Part shown: positions 1 to 8,528 of the stretch, piece after piece
How the letters are laid out: each line of letters opens with the position of its first letter
Position numbering within the stretch: the first letter of the stretch is position 1
NCBI GenBank assembly: GCA_035719105.1
Contig: DASTGN010000009.1
Location: 183,936 to 247,935, forward strand
Origin: UBA8389 sp035719105
GTDB taxonomy: Bacteria; Bacteroidota; Bacteroidia; Bacteroidales; UBA1402
Length of the DNA: 64,000 nucleotides
Direction: 5' to 3'
Notes under the pieces: generated by a model
Database searches by the model: none
Told to the model about the DNA's origin: nothing
The model's input: only the letters and a program-made list of their open reading frames with translations
Made by a program: the position numbers and the translations under genes

Positions 1-307
1 GATGCATTTTCATCTTACTTTCAACACCGGCAACTAATTTTTTCACCACTTTGTCTTTACGAGCGGTGATTTTAGAAAAATCATAGCGGATGTTGTCACC
101 GAATACGCCGTATTTGTCGCCATGAAGGGCATTTTCGTAGGTTTTTGCGCTGTATAGCAAGGTTTTGGTCGGAATGCAACCTTCGTTCAGGCAGACGCCT
201 CCCATTTTTTCTTTTTCAAATAACAGGACGTTAAGCCCTTTGTGACCGGCGCGTTCTGCAGCCACGTAACCGGCGGGGCCTCCGCCAATGATCAATAAAT
301 CAAACAT
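1..307 (-). CDS. lpdA: Dihydrolipoyl dehydrogenase (E3), N-terminal part, cut by window edge
   Basis: Only the first 102 or so codons lie in the window; the gene runs off the left edge. The product is the FAD-dependent E3 of 2-oxo acid dehydrogenase complexes, which re-oxidises dihydrolipoamide and passes electrons to NAD+. Seen: the FAD-binding GGGPAG at residues 8-13 and the redox-active disulfide motif CLNEGC with Cys39 and Cys44, followed by IPTK. The ATG at 305-307 sits 12 bases past the stop of the E2 gene, so E2 and E3 are very probably one operon. A related flavoprotein disulfide reductase is the only real alternative, and the E2 neighbour argues against it. Confidence 0.93.
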   Translation of the reverse strand, partial: MFDLLIIGGGPAGYVAAERAGHKGLNVLLFEKEKMGGVCLNEGCIPTKTLLYSAKTYENALHGDKYGVFGDNIRYDFSKITARKDKVVKKLVAGVESKMKMH

Positions 308-319
308 ATTCGATTGGAT

Positions 320-1654
320 TTAAAAAATGTCGAGTTCCAAAGTTTCAATCTCGGTGGCAATTTGTTTTAGGAATCGGGTCGCTTCACCACCGTCCAACGA
401 ACGGTGATCGTAGGTGAGGCTTAAACCGATATACGGAACAAAAGCGTAGACTCCGTCTCCCAAATCTTTTGGTCGTGGAACGATGGTGTTCACGCCCAAA
501 ATAGCCGATTGAGGCAGGTTGATGACCGGAGTAAACATTTCCACACCGTAGTTGCCAAGGTTGGAAACGGTGAATGTGGCAGCTTCTGCAGCCAACAATT
601 CAGGAGCGATCGCACCTTTACGACAAGCTCCAGCCACTTCCTTAAGCTGATTGGCCAGACCCAAGATGGATAAATCATCGGCATTGCGTACGGCTGGAAC
701 CATCAAACCGCGTTCTGTATCTACAGCCAGACCGAGGTGAACTTTGTTGAACATACGCATGCTTTCGCCCAAAAAGTGGGAATTCACGTTGGGGAATTTT
801 TTCAATGCTTTGATGACGGCGAAGCACACCATATCGTTCAATGTAATGTTGGTGGTCAGCGTTCCGGCATCCATAGCCTTTTTCACTTTCTTACGAATTT
901 CCATCATGCGACGGGCATCTGCACCCAAATGGTGGGTGAGCTGGGCCGAGTTCTGCAACGAAGTGTGCATCGCCTTGGCAATCAATTTGCGCATATTGGA
1001 GAGCTTCTTGTCTTCGAAATCCAAACCATAAACGGCATTGACAGGCGGTTGCAAGTCCGTGGATTTTGCTCTTCCGGCCAAACCGGTGCCTGTGGTTGGC
1101 TGAACACCTTCTTCGGCAGCAATTTTCTTGGCAAGCGGTGTCATTTTGGGGCGGTTGACCAATGCGGCTTGAACATCTTTTTCAATGACACGGCCGTTGG
1201 GGCCTGAACCAACCAATTGACCTGCTTCAATGGCTTCAGTAGCAGCCAGATTTTTGGCACGTGGGGAAACAAAACTGGCAGTGCCCTTGGTAGTAGGAAC
1301 ACTTACAGCCGCAGCAACGGGTTTTTCGGCTACCTGAGCGGCAGGAGTGGCAACCACTTCCACTGCAGGAGTGCTTGACGGAGCAGCATCGCCCAACAAT
1401 GCGGCATAATCCTCGCCGGGTTGGCCAATGACCATCATGTTCAACAAAACGGGTACTTCGTCACCTTCGTTGTAAAAACAGTCCAAAACCACCCCATCGG
1501 TGGGAGCTTCTTCTTCAAAAGAAGCTTTGTCCGTTTCATACGAAAACAAAATGTCACCTTTATTTACGGTGTCGCCTTTTTTCTTTTTGATTTCGGTGAT
1601 GATGCAACTTTCCACCGATTGGCCCTGTTTGGGCAAAATAACTACTACAGCCAT
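320..1654 (-). CDS. Dihydrolipoamide acyltransferase (E2) of a 2-oxo acid dehydrogenase complex
   Basis: 444 residues. E2 carries the acyl group on a swinging lipoyl arm and transfers it to CoA. Domains seen: an N-terminal lipoyl domain with lipoyl-lysine Lys43 in ETDKAS; an Ala/Pro/Val-rich linker (about 85-125); a peripheral subunit-binding domain (about 128-165); a second, shorter copy of that domain (about 171-202); and the catalytic domain ending with DHRSLDGG, where His417 and Asp421 are the expected active-site residues. I start at the ATG at 1654, since a promoter element lies at 1692-1699 and a longer frame would begin upstream of it. The sequence alone does not settle whether the substrate is pyruvate or a branched-chain 2-oxo acid. 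E3 follows directly. Confidence 0.93.
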   Translation of the reverse strand: MAVVVILPKQGQSVESCIITEIKKKKGDTVNKGDILFSYETDKASFEEEAPTDGVVLDCFYNEGDEVPVLLNMMVIGQPGEDYAALLGDAAPSSTPAVEVVATPAAQVAEKPVAAAVSVPTTKGTASFVSPRAKNLAATEAIEAGQLVGSGPNGRVIEKDVQAALVNRPKMTPLAKKIAAEEGVQPTTGTGLAGRAKSTDLQPPVNAVYGLDFEDKKLSNMRKLIAKAMHTSLQNSAQLTHHLGADARRMMEIRKKVKKAMDAGTLTTNITLNDMVCFAVIKALKKFPNVNSHFLGESMRMFNKVHLGLAVDTERGLMVPAVRNADDLSILGLANQLKEVAGACRKGAIAPELLAAEAATFTVSNLGNYGVEMFTPVINLPQSAILGVNTIVPRPKDLGDGVYAFVPYIGLSLTYDHRSLDGGEATRFLKQIATEIETLELDIF

Positions 1655-1691
1655 GTGTGTATGATTATGAATAATTAGTCTGAAAAACGTA

Positions 1692-1699
1692 CAAAAATA
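1692..1699 (-). promoter_or_regulatory. Promoter -7 element (TATTTTTG) of the E2-E3 operon
   Basis: Matches the Bacteroidota primary-sigma consensus TAnnTTTG, 37 bases before the E2 start codon. It overlaps the T-tract of the terminator of the upstream GH51 gene. Confidence 0.5.
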
Positions 1700-1725
1700 C
1701 AAAAAGCACTTGTAAACACAAGTGC
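1692..1725 (-). terminator. Intrinsic terminator after the GH51 gene
   Basis: Inverted repeat GCACTTG/CAAGTGC (1706-1712 and 1719-1725) with a six-base loop. On the minus strand it is followed by TTTTTGTATTTTTG. It lies about 100 bases after the GH51 stop codon. Confidence 0.7.
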
Positions 1726-1828
1726 CTTTGAGATAAATCCTTCCGATATTTTACAACACTGATTTACAAATACTTAAAACATATAAGTATAACAACTTGT
1801 ATATACATCTTTGCTAACTTGTAGCTAT

Positions 1829-3400
1829 TTATTTAATCTCAATCGTGATGACCGACTTGGCTGGAACTTTCAATTTCAAAACGCCTTTGTCCAACCTGGC
1901 AGCAGTGAAATCGGCCAGGACGACATTGTTGGGTTTCTCAAACGTGTTGTAAGCCGCTACATCATTGGAAGTCAGAATTTTACCAGTTACGGTTTTCCCA
2001 CTTGTCCCAACCAGGTCGCAAGAAGTCTCCAAATCATTTTTTGGATCCATATTCACGAAGGAAACATGGATGGCACCCTGTTTATCTTTGGATGCACTGA
2101 CACTGAGAGCCGGTACGCTTTCGGTTCCAAAGGTATAAAGTGGACTTAATAGTTCGACCGGTAAGTTGGCAGCATCTTGATGCACTTGGTACATGTCGTA
2201 AATATAATAGGTGGGGGTCAACAATATTTTATCATCCTTGGTCAGCACGATGGATTGCAGCACATTGACCATTTGTGCGATGTTTGCCAATCGAACCCGA
2301 TCGGAATGTTTGTGAAAAATATTGATGGTGGCGGCACATAAAATGGCGTCGCGCAGGGTATTTTGTTGATACAGAAATCCTGGATTCGTACCAGGCTCCA
2401 CATCGTACCAGGCACCCCATTCGTCCACGCAGAAGGCAACACGCTTACGAGGGTCGTATTTATCCATAATGGCGGTGTGCTTGGTAATGAGTTCGTCCAT
2501 GTACATGGTTTTCTTCATTTGAGCAAAATACTCATTTTCGCCAAAATTCGTGGCTGAACCCTTGCCACCGGGTCCCCAGCCTCTGGGAATGGTATAATTA
2601 TGAAGTGAAAGCCCCCACATGCCGTTGGGGCCGACCACTTTCATCATGGTTTCCGTCCAATTGTAGTCGCTGGAGTTCGCACCACCAGCCACTTTTTTCA
2701 AGTGATTGTTCCCATAATCACGGCAATATACCGCAAAATTCCGGTACAAATCGGCATAATGTTCGGCCCGCATGTTACCGCCACAGCCCCAGTTTTCATT
2801 ACCGACGCCAAACAAACTCACATTCCAGGGCTTATCACGACCATTTTGCCTGCGCAGATTGGACATGGGAGACTCTCCATCGAAGGTCATGTATTCGATC
2901 CACTTGGACATTTCCTCCACGGTGCCACTTCCCACGTTGCCACAAATGTAGGGTTCCGTTCCGATCAATTCGCAGAAATTCAGGAACTCATTGGTTCCGA
3001 AGGAGTTGTCCTCCACTACCCCACCCCAATGCGTATTAATCATCTTTGGGCGTTCGGAACGAGGCCCTATGCCATCCCGCCAATGGTATTCATCGGCAAA
3101 ACAACCACCCGGCCAACGCAAATTGGGAACTTTGATTTTTTTCAACGCTTCGACCAAATCCTTTCGATAGCCGTTGATGTTGGGGATGTTGGAGTTCACC
3201 CCCACCCAAATGCCACCATAAATGCATTGCCCGAGATGTTCCGAAAATTGCCCATATAGATGCCTGCTGATGGTTGCCGTACTGGTGTCGGTGCGGATGA
3301 CGACATCAGCCTTTCCTGAAGCAAAACAAGCAGAACTTATCAATAATGAAAGGAAAAGACTTTTCCATTTCTCAATTTGTGGAATCGAAAGTGTTCCCAT
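1829..3400 (-). CDS. Secreted alpha-L-arabinofuranosidase, GH51 family
   Basis: 523 residues from the ATG at 3400. GH51 enzymes remove terminal arabinofuranose from arabinan and arabinoxylan with retention. Seen: an N-terminal hydrophobic signal segment ending near CFASGKA, the family acid/base Glu in GNENWG (about residue 202), and the nucleophile Glu in VDEWGAWY (about residue 327), followed by a C-terminal beta-sandwich region. A TTG at 3424 would extend the frame by eight residues, but it lies only 10 bases from the promoter element at 3435-3442, so the ATG is preferred. The gene stands alone; no SusC/SusD pair lies in the window, so it does not look like part of a complete polysaccharide utilisation locus here. 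Confidence 0.9.
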   Translation of the reverse strand: MGTLSIPQIEKWKSLFLSLLISSACFASGKADVVIRTDTSTATISRHLYGQFSEHLGQCIYGGIWVGVNSNIPNINGYRKDLVEALKKIKVPNLRWPGGCFADEYHWRDGIGPRSERPKMINTHWGGVVEDNSFGTNEFLNFCELIGTEPYICGNVGSGTVEEMSKWIEYMTFDGESPMSNLRRQNGRDKPWNVSLFGVGNENWGCGGNMRAEHYADLYRNFAVYCRDYGNNHLKKVAGGANSSDYNWTETMMKVVGPNGMWGLSLHNYTIPRGWGPGGKGSATNFGENEYFAQMKKTMYMDELITKHTAIMDKYDPRKRVAFCVDEWGAWYDVEPGTNPGFLYQQNTLRDAILCAATINIFHKHSDRVRLANIAQMVNVLQSIVLTKDDKILLTPTYYIYDMYQVHQDAANLPVELLSPLYTFGTESVPALSVSASKDKQGAIHVSFVNMDPKNDLETSCDLVGTSGKTVTGKILTSNDVAAYNTFEKPNNVVLADFTAARLDKGVLKLKVPAKSVITIEIK

Positions 3401-3434
3401 GTGTTTTTGTATTGATTTTAACAATTATTGTCTA

Positions 3435-3442
3435 CAAACCTA
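3435..3442 (-). promoter_or_regulatory. Promoter -7 element (TAGGTTTG) of the GH51 gene
   Basis: TAnnTTTG match, 34 bases before the ATG at 3400. Confidence 0.45.
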
Positions 3443-3507
3443 CCATTTTTTTACAAAATATCGAAATATTTAACCCCACTTCTTTTCTGATTCTGTCTCT
3501 AAAAAAC

Positions 3508-3515
3508 TAACTTTG
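3508..3515 (+). promoter_or_regulatory. Promoter -7 element (TAACTTTG) of maeB
   Basis: TAnnTTTG match, 39 bases before the ATG at 3555. It supports that ATG over an in-frame alternative start at 3513, which lies inside the element. Confidence 0.5.
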
Positions 3516-3554
3516 TGCCTCTCCAAAGGAATTTATTTAAAAAGGCAATCAACC

Positions 3555-5840
3555 ATGGCTAAAATCACTAAAGAAGCCGCCTTGCTCTATCACTCAATGG
3601 GCAAACCCGGCAAAATTGAGGTCGTTCCGACCAAACCTTACAGTACACAAACCGATTTGTCCCTCGCCTATTCACCCGGTGTGGCAGAACCTTGTCTGGA
3701 AATCGAACTAGATCCTCAGAAAGCGTATGACTACACCGCAAAAGGCAATTTAGTGGCGGTCATTTCCAACGGTACCGCCGTTCTCGGATTAGGAGACATC
3801 GGTACGCTGGCAGGTAAGCCTGTCATGGAAGGTAAAGGCCTGTTGTTCAAGATATATGCAGGTATTGATGTTTTCGATATCGAGATTGACGAAAAAGATC
3901 CCGAACGTTTCATTCAAGCTGTTAAAGCAATTGCCCCGACCTTTGGAGGTATTAACCTGGAAGACATCAAAGCTCCAGAATGTTTTGTTATCGAAGAGCG
4001 CTTGAAGGCTGAACTTGACATTCCCTTGATGCACGACGACCAACATGGTACTGCCATTATTTCCAGTGCCGGTTTGTTGAATGCGCTGACTATCGCAAAA
4101 AAGAAAATCGGTGACGTAAAAATCGTCGTTAACGGCGCCGGTGCATCCGCCAATTCCTGCACCAAACTGTATTTGGCTTTAGGAGCCAAAAAGGAAAACA
4201 TCATCATGCTTGACAGCAAAGGGGTTATTTCCGTTTCCAGAACAGATTTGAATGAATCAAAAAAATATTTCGCCACCCAACGCACCGATCTCAAAACGTT
4301 GGAAGATGCCGTGAAAGGTGCCGACGTTTTCCTTGGGCTTTCCAAAGGCAATGTATTGACACAGGACATGGTTCGCTCCATGGCACATGACCCCATCGTT
4401 TTCGCTTTGGCCAACCCGAACCCCGAAATTGCCTATGAAGACGCTATGGCTGCTCGTCCAGACGTTTTAATGGCTACCGGACGTTCCGATTATCCCAATC
4501 AAATCAACAACGTCATCGGTTTCCCATACATTTTCCGTGGTGCATTGGACACACGTGCCACTGCCATCAATGAAGAAATGAAATTGGCTGCCGTTTACGC
4601 CATATCAAACCTGGCCAAACAACCGGTTCCCGATGTTGTCAATGCAGCCTATAACGTGAACAACCTGAGCTTCGGTCGTGAATATTTCATTCCAAAGCCC
4701 GTTGACCAACGCCTCATCACCGAAGTATCCGTGGCAGTTGCAAAAGCAGCCATCGAATCAGGTGTTGCCAAGAAAGTCATTACCGATTGGGATGCTTACA
4801 AAGAACATTTGCGTGATTTGATGGGTTATGAAACCAAGTTCACACGCCGTTTCATGGACATGGCTAAACAAAACCCCAAAAAGGTTGTATTTGCAGAAGC
4901 CGGTCACCCCAACATGTTGCGGGCAGCTGTTGAAGCCAAAGCTGAAGGCATTTGCCATCCCATTTTGCTAGGAAACGACGAGCGCATCGAAAAAATGGCT
5001 AAAGACCTCGATCTTAGCCTCGAAGGCATTGAAATCGTTAATTTGCGCCACGACAATCAGGCCGACCGTCGCGAACGTTATGCCCGCATCTTATCAGACA
5101 AACGCGCCCGTGAAGGTGCCAATTATGAAGAAGCTCAGGATAAAATGTTCGAACGAAACTATTTTGGCATGATGATGGTTGAAACCGGTGAAGCAGATGC
5201 TTTCATTTCAGGTCTTTACACCAAATACACCAATACCATCAAGGTTGCTAAAGAAGTCATCGGCATTCGCGAAGGGCTCAAACATTTTGCCACGATGCAC
5301 ATCGTGAACACCAAGAAAGGCCCGCTCTTCCTTTGTGACACGTTGATTAACCGTCACCCATCCACCGATACGCTGGTCGATGTCGTAAAAATGGCCGATG
5401 AAGCGGTTCGATTCTTTGCCAACGAGCCAAAAATCGCCATGCTCTCCTACTCCAATTTCGGTTCAGATCCTGATGGCAGCCCCGCTTCTGTTCACGAAGC
5501 CGTTCGTCGCGCTCAGGAAGCGTTTCCCGATTTGATCATTGATGGAGAAATGCAGGTGAACTTTGCATTAAACAAGGACCTTCGCGACAAGATTTATCCT
5601 TTCTCTCGCTTAAATGGTCATGATGCCAATACCTTGATTTTCCCGAACCTAAGTTCTGCCAATGCTTCCTACCAATTGCTTCAGGGTTTGACCCCGTTTG
5701 AATCCATTGGTCCGATTCAGATGGGTCTGAACAAACCCATTCATTTTACCGATGTGGAAGCATCTGTTCGTGACATCGTAAATGTTACCGCGGTAGCTGT
5801 TATCGATGCCATCGTCGCTGAGAAAAAGTTGCAGAAATAA
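3555..5840 (+). CDS. maeB: NADP-dependent malic enzyme fused to a phosphotransacetylase-like domain
   Basis: 761 residues, the usual length of the MaeB fusion family. The enzyme oxidatively decarboxylates malate to pyruvate, giving NADPH. Seen: the malic N-terminal domain (SLAYSPGVAEPCLEI near 30-45; DDQHGTA near 160), the NAD(P)-binding domain with GAGAS, and from about residue 430 a phosphate acetyl/butyryltransferase-like domain (QNPKKVVFAEAGHPNMLRA onward) extending to the C-terminus. In studied MaeB proteins this domain is regulatory, binding acetyl-CoA, and not a working transacetylase; that is family knowledge, not shown here. It is a single-gene unit with its own promoter and a strong terminator directly downstream. 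Confidence 0.95.
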   Translation: MAKITKEAALLYHSMGKPGKIEVVPTKPYSTQTDLSLAYSPGVAEPCLEIELDPQKAYDYTAKGNLVAVISNGTAVLGLGDIGTLAGKPVMEGKGLLFKIYAGIDVFDIEIDEKDPERFIQAVKAIAPTFGGINLEDIKAPECFVIEERLKAELDIPLMHDDQHGTAIISSAGLLNALTIAKKKIGDVKIVVNGAGASANSCTKLYLALGAKKENIIMLDSKGVISVSRTDLNESKKYFATQRTDLKTLEDAVKGADVFLGLSKGNVLTQDMVRSMAHDPIVFALANPNPEIAYEDAMAARPDVLMATGRSDYPNQINNVIGFPYIFRGALDTRATAINEEMKLAAVYAISNLAKQPVPDVVNAAYNVNNLSFGREYFIPKPVDQRLITEVSVAVAKAAIESGVAKKVITDWDAYKEHLRDLMGYETKFTRRFMDMAKQNPKKVVFAEAGHPNMLRAAVEAKAEGICHPILLGNDERIEKMAKDLDLSLEGIEIVNLRHDNQADRRERYARILSDKRAREGANYEEAQDKMFERNYFGMMMVETGEADAFISGLYTKYTNTIKVAKEVIGIREGLKHFATMHIVNTKKGPLFLCDTLINRHPSTDTLVDVVKMADEAVRFFANEPKIAMLSYSNFGSDPDGSPASVHEAVRRAQEAFPDLIIDGEMQVNFALNKDLRDKIYPFSRLNGHDANTLIFPNLSSANASYQLLQGLTPFESIGPIQMGLNKPIHFTDVEASVRDIVNVTAVAVIDAIVAEKKLQK

Positions 5841-5856
5841 ATAAATTCCAACTACA

Positions 5857-5896
5857 AAAAAACCGGCATGTTCCTCATGGAGCAATGCCGGTTTTT
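5857..5896. terminator. Bidirectional terminator between maeB and the omp gene
   Basis: Stem ACCGGCAT/ATGCCGGT (5862-5869 and 5885-5892), flanked by an A-run on the left and a T-run on the right, so it can end transcripts arriving from either side. maeB stops at 5840 and the minus-strand barrel gene stops at 5918. Confidence 0.88.
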
Positions 5897-5917
5897 GTTT
5901 ACATATTGTTTATCTTT

Positions 5918-6784
5918 TTAGTTGGAATTTTGAGCATCCTGTTGGAGTTTATTCAGCTTATCCTTTAAAATCACATTTAAATTCTCCGCTGTTTTCAGAC
6001 GTACAGTTACCGCTTCTGTATCACCCTTCTGAATGGTTTTGAGCACAATGATGGGTTTGGGTTCGGGAGACAATGCTCGAACGCTCGCATTTCGGGCATG
6101 TAGTTTTGAACCAAGCTTGAAGCGCAAGCCTGCAACCAACATCAAAGCGTCACCATTACGATTGGACCGTGCTCCCGTAACCAAATTCAATGCGTCATAC
6201 TGGTGATATTTTCCCTCCAATGATAGGCTTACCGCTTTACTGAGGTTTAATTCCGCAATCAGACCCAACATTCCTACCAAAGAAGTTTGATCGGCTTCCG
6301 TGGCACCATCCAATGCACCATTATACATAGCAACCCCGGCACCAACCGTACCATAAAAATTAAGTTTGGTCCACATACCTTGACGGAAGGGAGCAAAAGC
6401 ATTGCTCAAGTTGACAGATTCAAAAAGAAGGATATCGTTGGTTGAACCTTTTACATCACCCGGAGTATTTCTATACGTGTAAGGACGTGAATAGTCGCTG
6501 AAGTCGTATTCCAAACCGATACCGAATAGCGGATTAAAGGTATATTCAATAACCCCCCCAAGGGTTAAGTTAAGTCGATCCATATAGGTAGGAGCCGGTG
6601 GAGCCATCAAATAATTGTTCAACCCACCTTTAACGGCTACGGACCAATGGGACAAAGGCACAGCTTTACAGAGATTCTGGGCAGGTTTAAGCGTATCGAC
6701 TTTCAGAACCTTCATATCTTCTTGTGCCGAAGCAATTAAAACCGCACCGAACATCAATATTATTCCAAAAAATATCTTTTTCAT
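5918..6784 (-). CDS. Outer-membrane beta-barrel protein, OmpA-type paralogue without the C-terminal domain
   Basis: 288 residues with a signal peptide (MKKIFF... ending near ASAQ). The body is a predicted eight-strand OmpA-type barrel, very close to residues 1-245 of the upstream neighbour: shared runs include GGLNNYLMAPPAPT, SDYSRPYTY and YHQYDALN. After the barrel comes a short helix like the first turn of the neighbour's coiled coil (KTIQKGDTEAV against KTTFVKGETPL), and then the protein ends. It therefore lacks the long coiled coil and the peptidoglycan-binding OmpA domain. Only 47 bases separate it from the upstream gene, with no TAnnTTTG element between them, so the two are probably co-transcribed. 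The function of the barrel is unknown. Confidence 0.85.
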   Translation of the reverse strand: MKKIFFGIILMFGAVLIASAQEDMKVLKVDTLKPAQNLCKAVPLSHWSVAVKGGLNNYLMAPPAPTYMDRLNLTLGGVIEYTFNPLFGIGLEYDFSDYSRPYTYRNTPGDVKGSTNDILLFESVNLSNAFAPFRQGMWTKLNFYGTVGAGVAMYNGALDGATEADQTSLVGMLGLIAELNLSKAVSLSLEGKYHQYDALNLVTGARSNRNGDALMLVAGLRFKLGSKLHARNASVRALSPEPKPIIVLKTIQKGDTEAVTVRLKTAENLNVILKDKLNKLQQDAQNSN

Positions 6785-6831
6785 GATTTTTCAAATTAAA
6801 TTATTCATACTCAATTTCTTGCTGTCACGCA

Positions 6832-8283
6832 TCATTTAATTTCGAATTCAACGCGACGATTCTGTTGACGGCCTTCGGGGGTGTCGTTGGTAGCTATCGG
6901 TTTGGTTTCGCCAAATCCGATGGAAACCATTTTGGCTGTAGGTACCCCTTTGGAAACCAAGTACTTTTTGACAGCTGCAGCACGTGCTTGCGATAACTTC
7001 AAATTGTTGGCATCTGCGCCCACGTTGTCAGTGTGGCCGGCAATTCTTAGCGTTGTCCACTGCGTATTGGTTTTCAAGATGCCTGCCACTTGGTCGAGCA
7101 TGATATAAGACGATGGAATGAGCACGTTGGATCCGCTCTTGAATTGAACATTATCCAATGACAAATTAACAGTGCCTGTTTTTTGGGTAGCCAGATTCTT
7201 CAGGTCTTCCTCCATTTGTTTTAATTTATTGGCGGTAACGGAATCTTTGGCAGAAAGGTTTTTCAAATCGAGAGCACGCTTGGCTTGTTCTTGAGCTGCC
7301 AAAATGGAATCTTGTCTGGCTTTTTCTTCCAAATCTTTCAGCTTCTTGGCAAGTGCCATGGCAGCTTTATCTTTTTCATCCAATTTTTTCTGCAATGCCG
7401 CTTTTTCAGCTGCAGCTTGAGCAGCCTTCTTAGCTAATAAATCTCTGGCATCAGCTTCCAATTTCGATATCTTTTGGTTGATCGCTGCATTTTCCAATTC
7501 TACCGCTCTGATTCGACTCATCGTCAATGGTGTTTCCCCTTTGACAAAAGTAGTTTTGGATACGACTGGAATGGTCTTTGGGGCGTATTCGCATAGGGAA
7601 ATATTTCTTGCATGAAGCATCGAACCCAACTTGAAACGCAATCCAAGCATCAGCATCAATGCATCGACGTTTCTGTTGGAACGACCACCAGCCATATTCA
7701 ATGCATCGTATTGATGGTATCTTCCTTCAAGTGAAACGCCAAGAACTTTACTTACATTCAGTTCGGCATTCAATGCCAACTTACCAACCAAAACGTTTTG
7801 TCCGCTTAGCGTTGCACCATCCAGTGCACTTTTGTACATTGCTATACCGGCACCAGCGTCGCCATAAATATTCAGATTACGCCAAAATCCATCCCGATAG
7901 GGTGAAAGGACATTGCTCAAATTAACTGATGAAAAAAGGAGAACATCGTTCGTTGCGCCCTCCATGCTACCCGTCGTATTCAAATACGTATAAGGGCGTG
8001 AGTAATCGCTGCGAACGTATTCCAATCCAAGTCCGATAAAGGGGTTGAAGGTATATTCCAAAGCCCCTCCAAAAGAAAGGTTTATCCGGTCTGCACTAGT
8101 GGGCGCAGGTGGCGCCATAAGGTAATTGTTCAGACCGCCTTTTAACACAAAAGACCAATGATTGACTGGTATGGACGTCCACACTCTCTGGGTCGGGACC
8201 AAGGTATCCACCTTTACTTCCTGTGCAGAGACAAGTGCAAAGCCAACCAATAGGGAAAATAAACATACCATTGTTTTTTTCAT
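6832..8283 (-). CDS. OmpA family outer-membrane protein with coiled coil and peptidoglycan-binding domain
   Basis: 483 residues. Seen in order: signal peptide (ending near VSAQ), OmpA-type N-terminal barrel (about 25-225), a long Ala/Lys/Glu/Leu-rich coiled coil (about 245-365), and a C-terminal OmpA/MotB domain with the motifs IAGHTDNVGADANNLKLSQ and RQQNRRVEFEI that bind diaminopimelate-type peptidoglycan in this family. The probable role is structural: anchoring the outer membrane to the cell wall, with the coiled coil spanning the periplasm. The gene has a leader of about 150 bases, which is common for abundant outer-membrane proteins. The next gene downstream is a shortened paralogue. 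Confidence 0.92.
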   Translation of the reverse strand: MKKTMVCLFSLLVGFALVSAQEVKVDTLVPTQRVWTSIPVNHWSFVLKGGLNNYLMAPPAPTSADRINLSFGGALEYTFNPFIGLGLEYVRSDYSRPYTYLNTTGSMEGATNDVLLFSSVNLSNVLSPYRDGFWRNLNIYGDAGAGIAMYKSALDGATLSGQNVLVGKLALNAELNVSKVLGVSLEGRYHQYDALNMAGGRSNRNVDALMLMLGLRFKLGSMLHARNISLCEYAPKTIPVVSKTTFVKGETPLTMSRIRAVELENAAINQKISKLEADARDLLAKKAAQAAAEKAALQKKLDEKDKAAMALAKKLKDLEEKARQDSILAAQEQAKRALDLKNLSAKDSVTANKLKQMEEDLKNLATQKTGTVNLSLDNVQFKSGSNVLIPSSYIMLDQVAGILKTNTQWTTLRIAGHTDNVGADANNLKLSQARAAAVKKYLVSKGVPTAKMVSIGFGETKPIATNDTPEGRQQNRRVEFEIK

Positions 8284-8432
8284 GACATCTTTTATTTATA
8301 GTTAATAAAATTGAAAAGAGCACCTAACGCTTCATAATACAATTTCTCCTAAGCAACGTTTCAAAGAATAGAAACGAGTAGCTGCTTAAATGGTAGGTTA
8401 GGCAGGAATGGATCAAAAACAATCAATTATAG

Positions 8433-8440
8433 CAAAGCTA
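8433..8440 (-). promoter_or_regulatory. Promoter -7 element (TAGCTTTG) of the ompA-like pair
   Basis: TAnnTTTG match 149 bases before the start codon, in the 245-base gap 8284-8528. I see nothing else convincing in that gap. If correct, the mRNA has a long untranslated leader. Confidence 0.42.
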
Positions 8441-8528
8441 CATCAGAATTGAACAAATTGTTCCCTTAACAGTATAATAATTTTTAGAACGACCATCGTA
8501 GAGACACAAATGGCTTTTTATCAGATAA

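Noticed and set aside
737..1207. Long plus-strand ORF within the E2 gene
   Set aside because: Antisense shadow of a clear coding frame, with no promoter, no recognised motif and poor composition.
2605..3259. Overlapping plus-strand ORFs inside the GH51 gene
   Set aside because: They lie opposite conserved GH51 coding sequence and carry no family motif.
8284..8528. Small RNA in the 245-base gap before ompA
   Set aside because: I see only one promoter element and no hairpin with a T-tract, so nothing supports a separate RNA gene.
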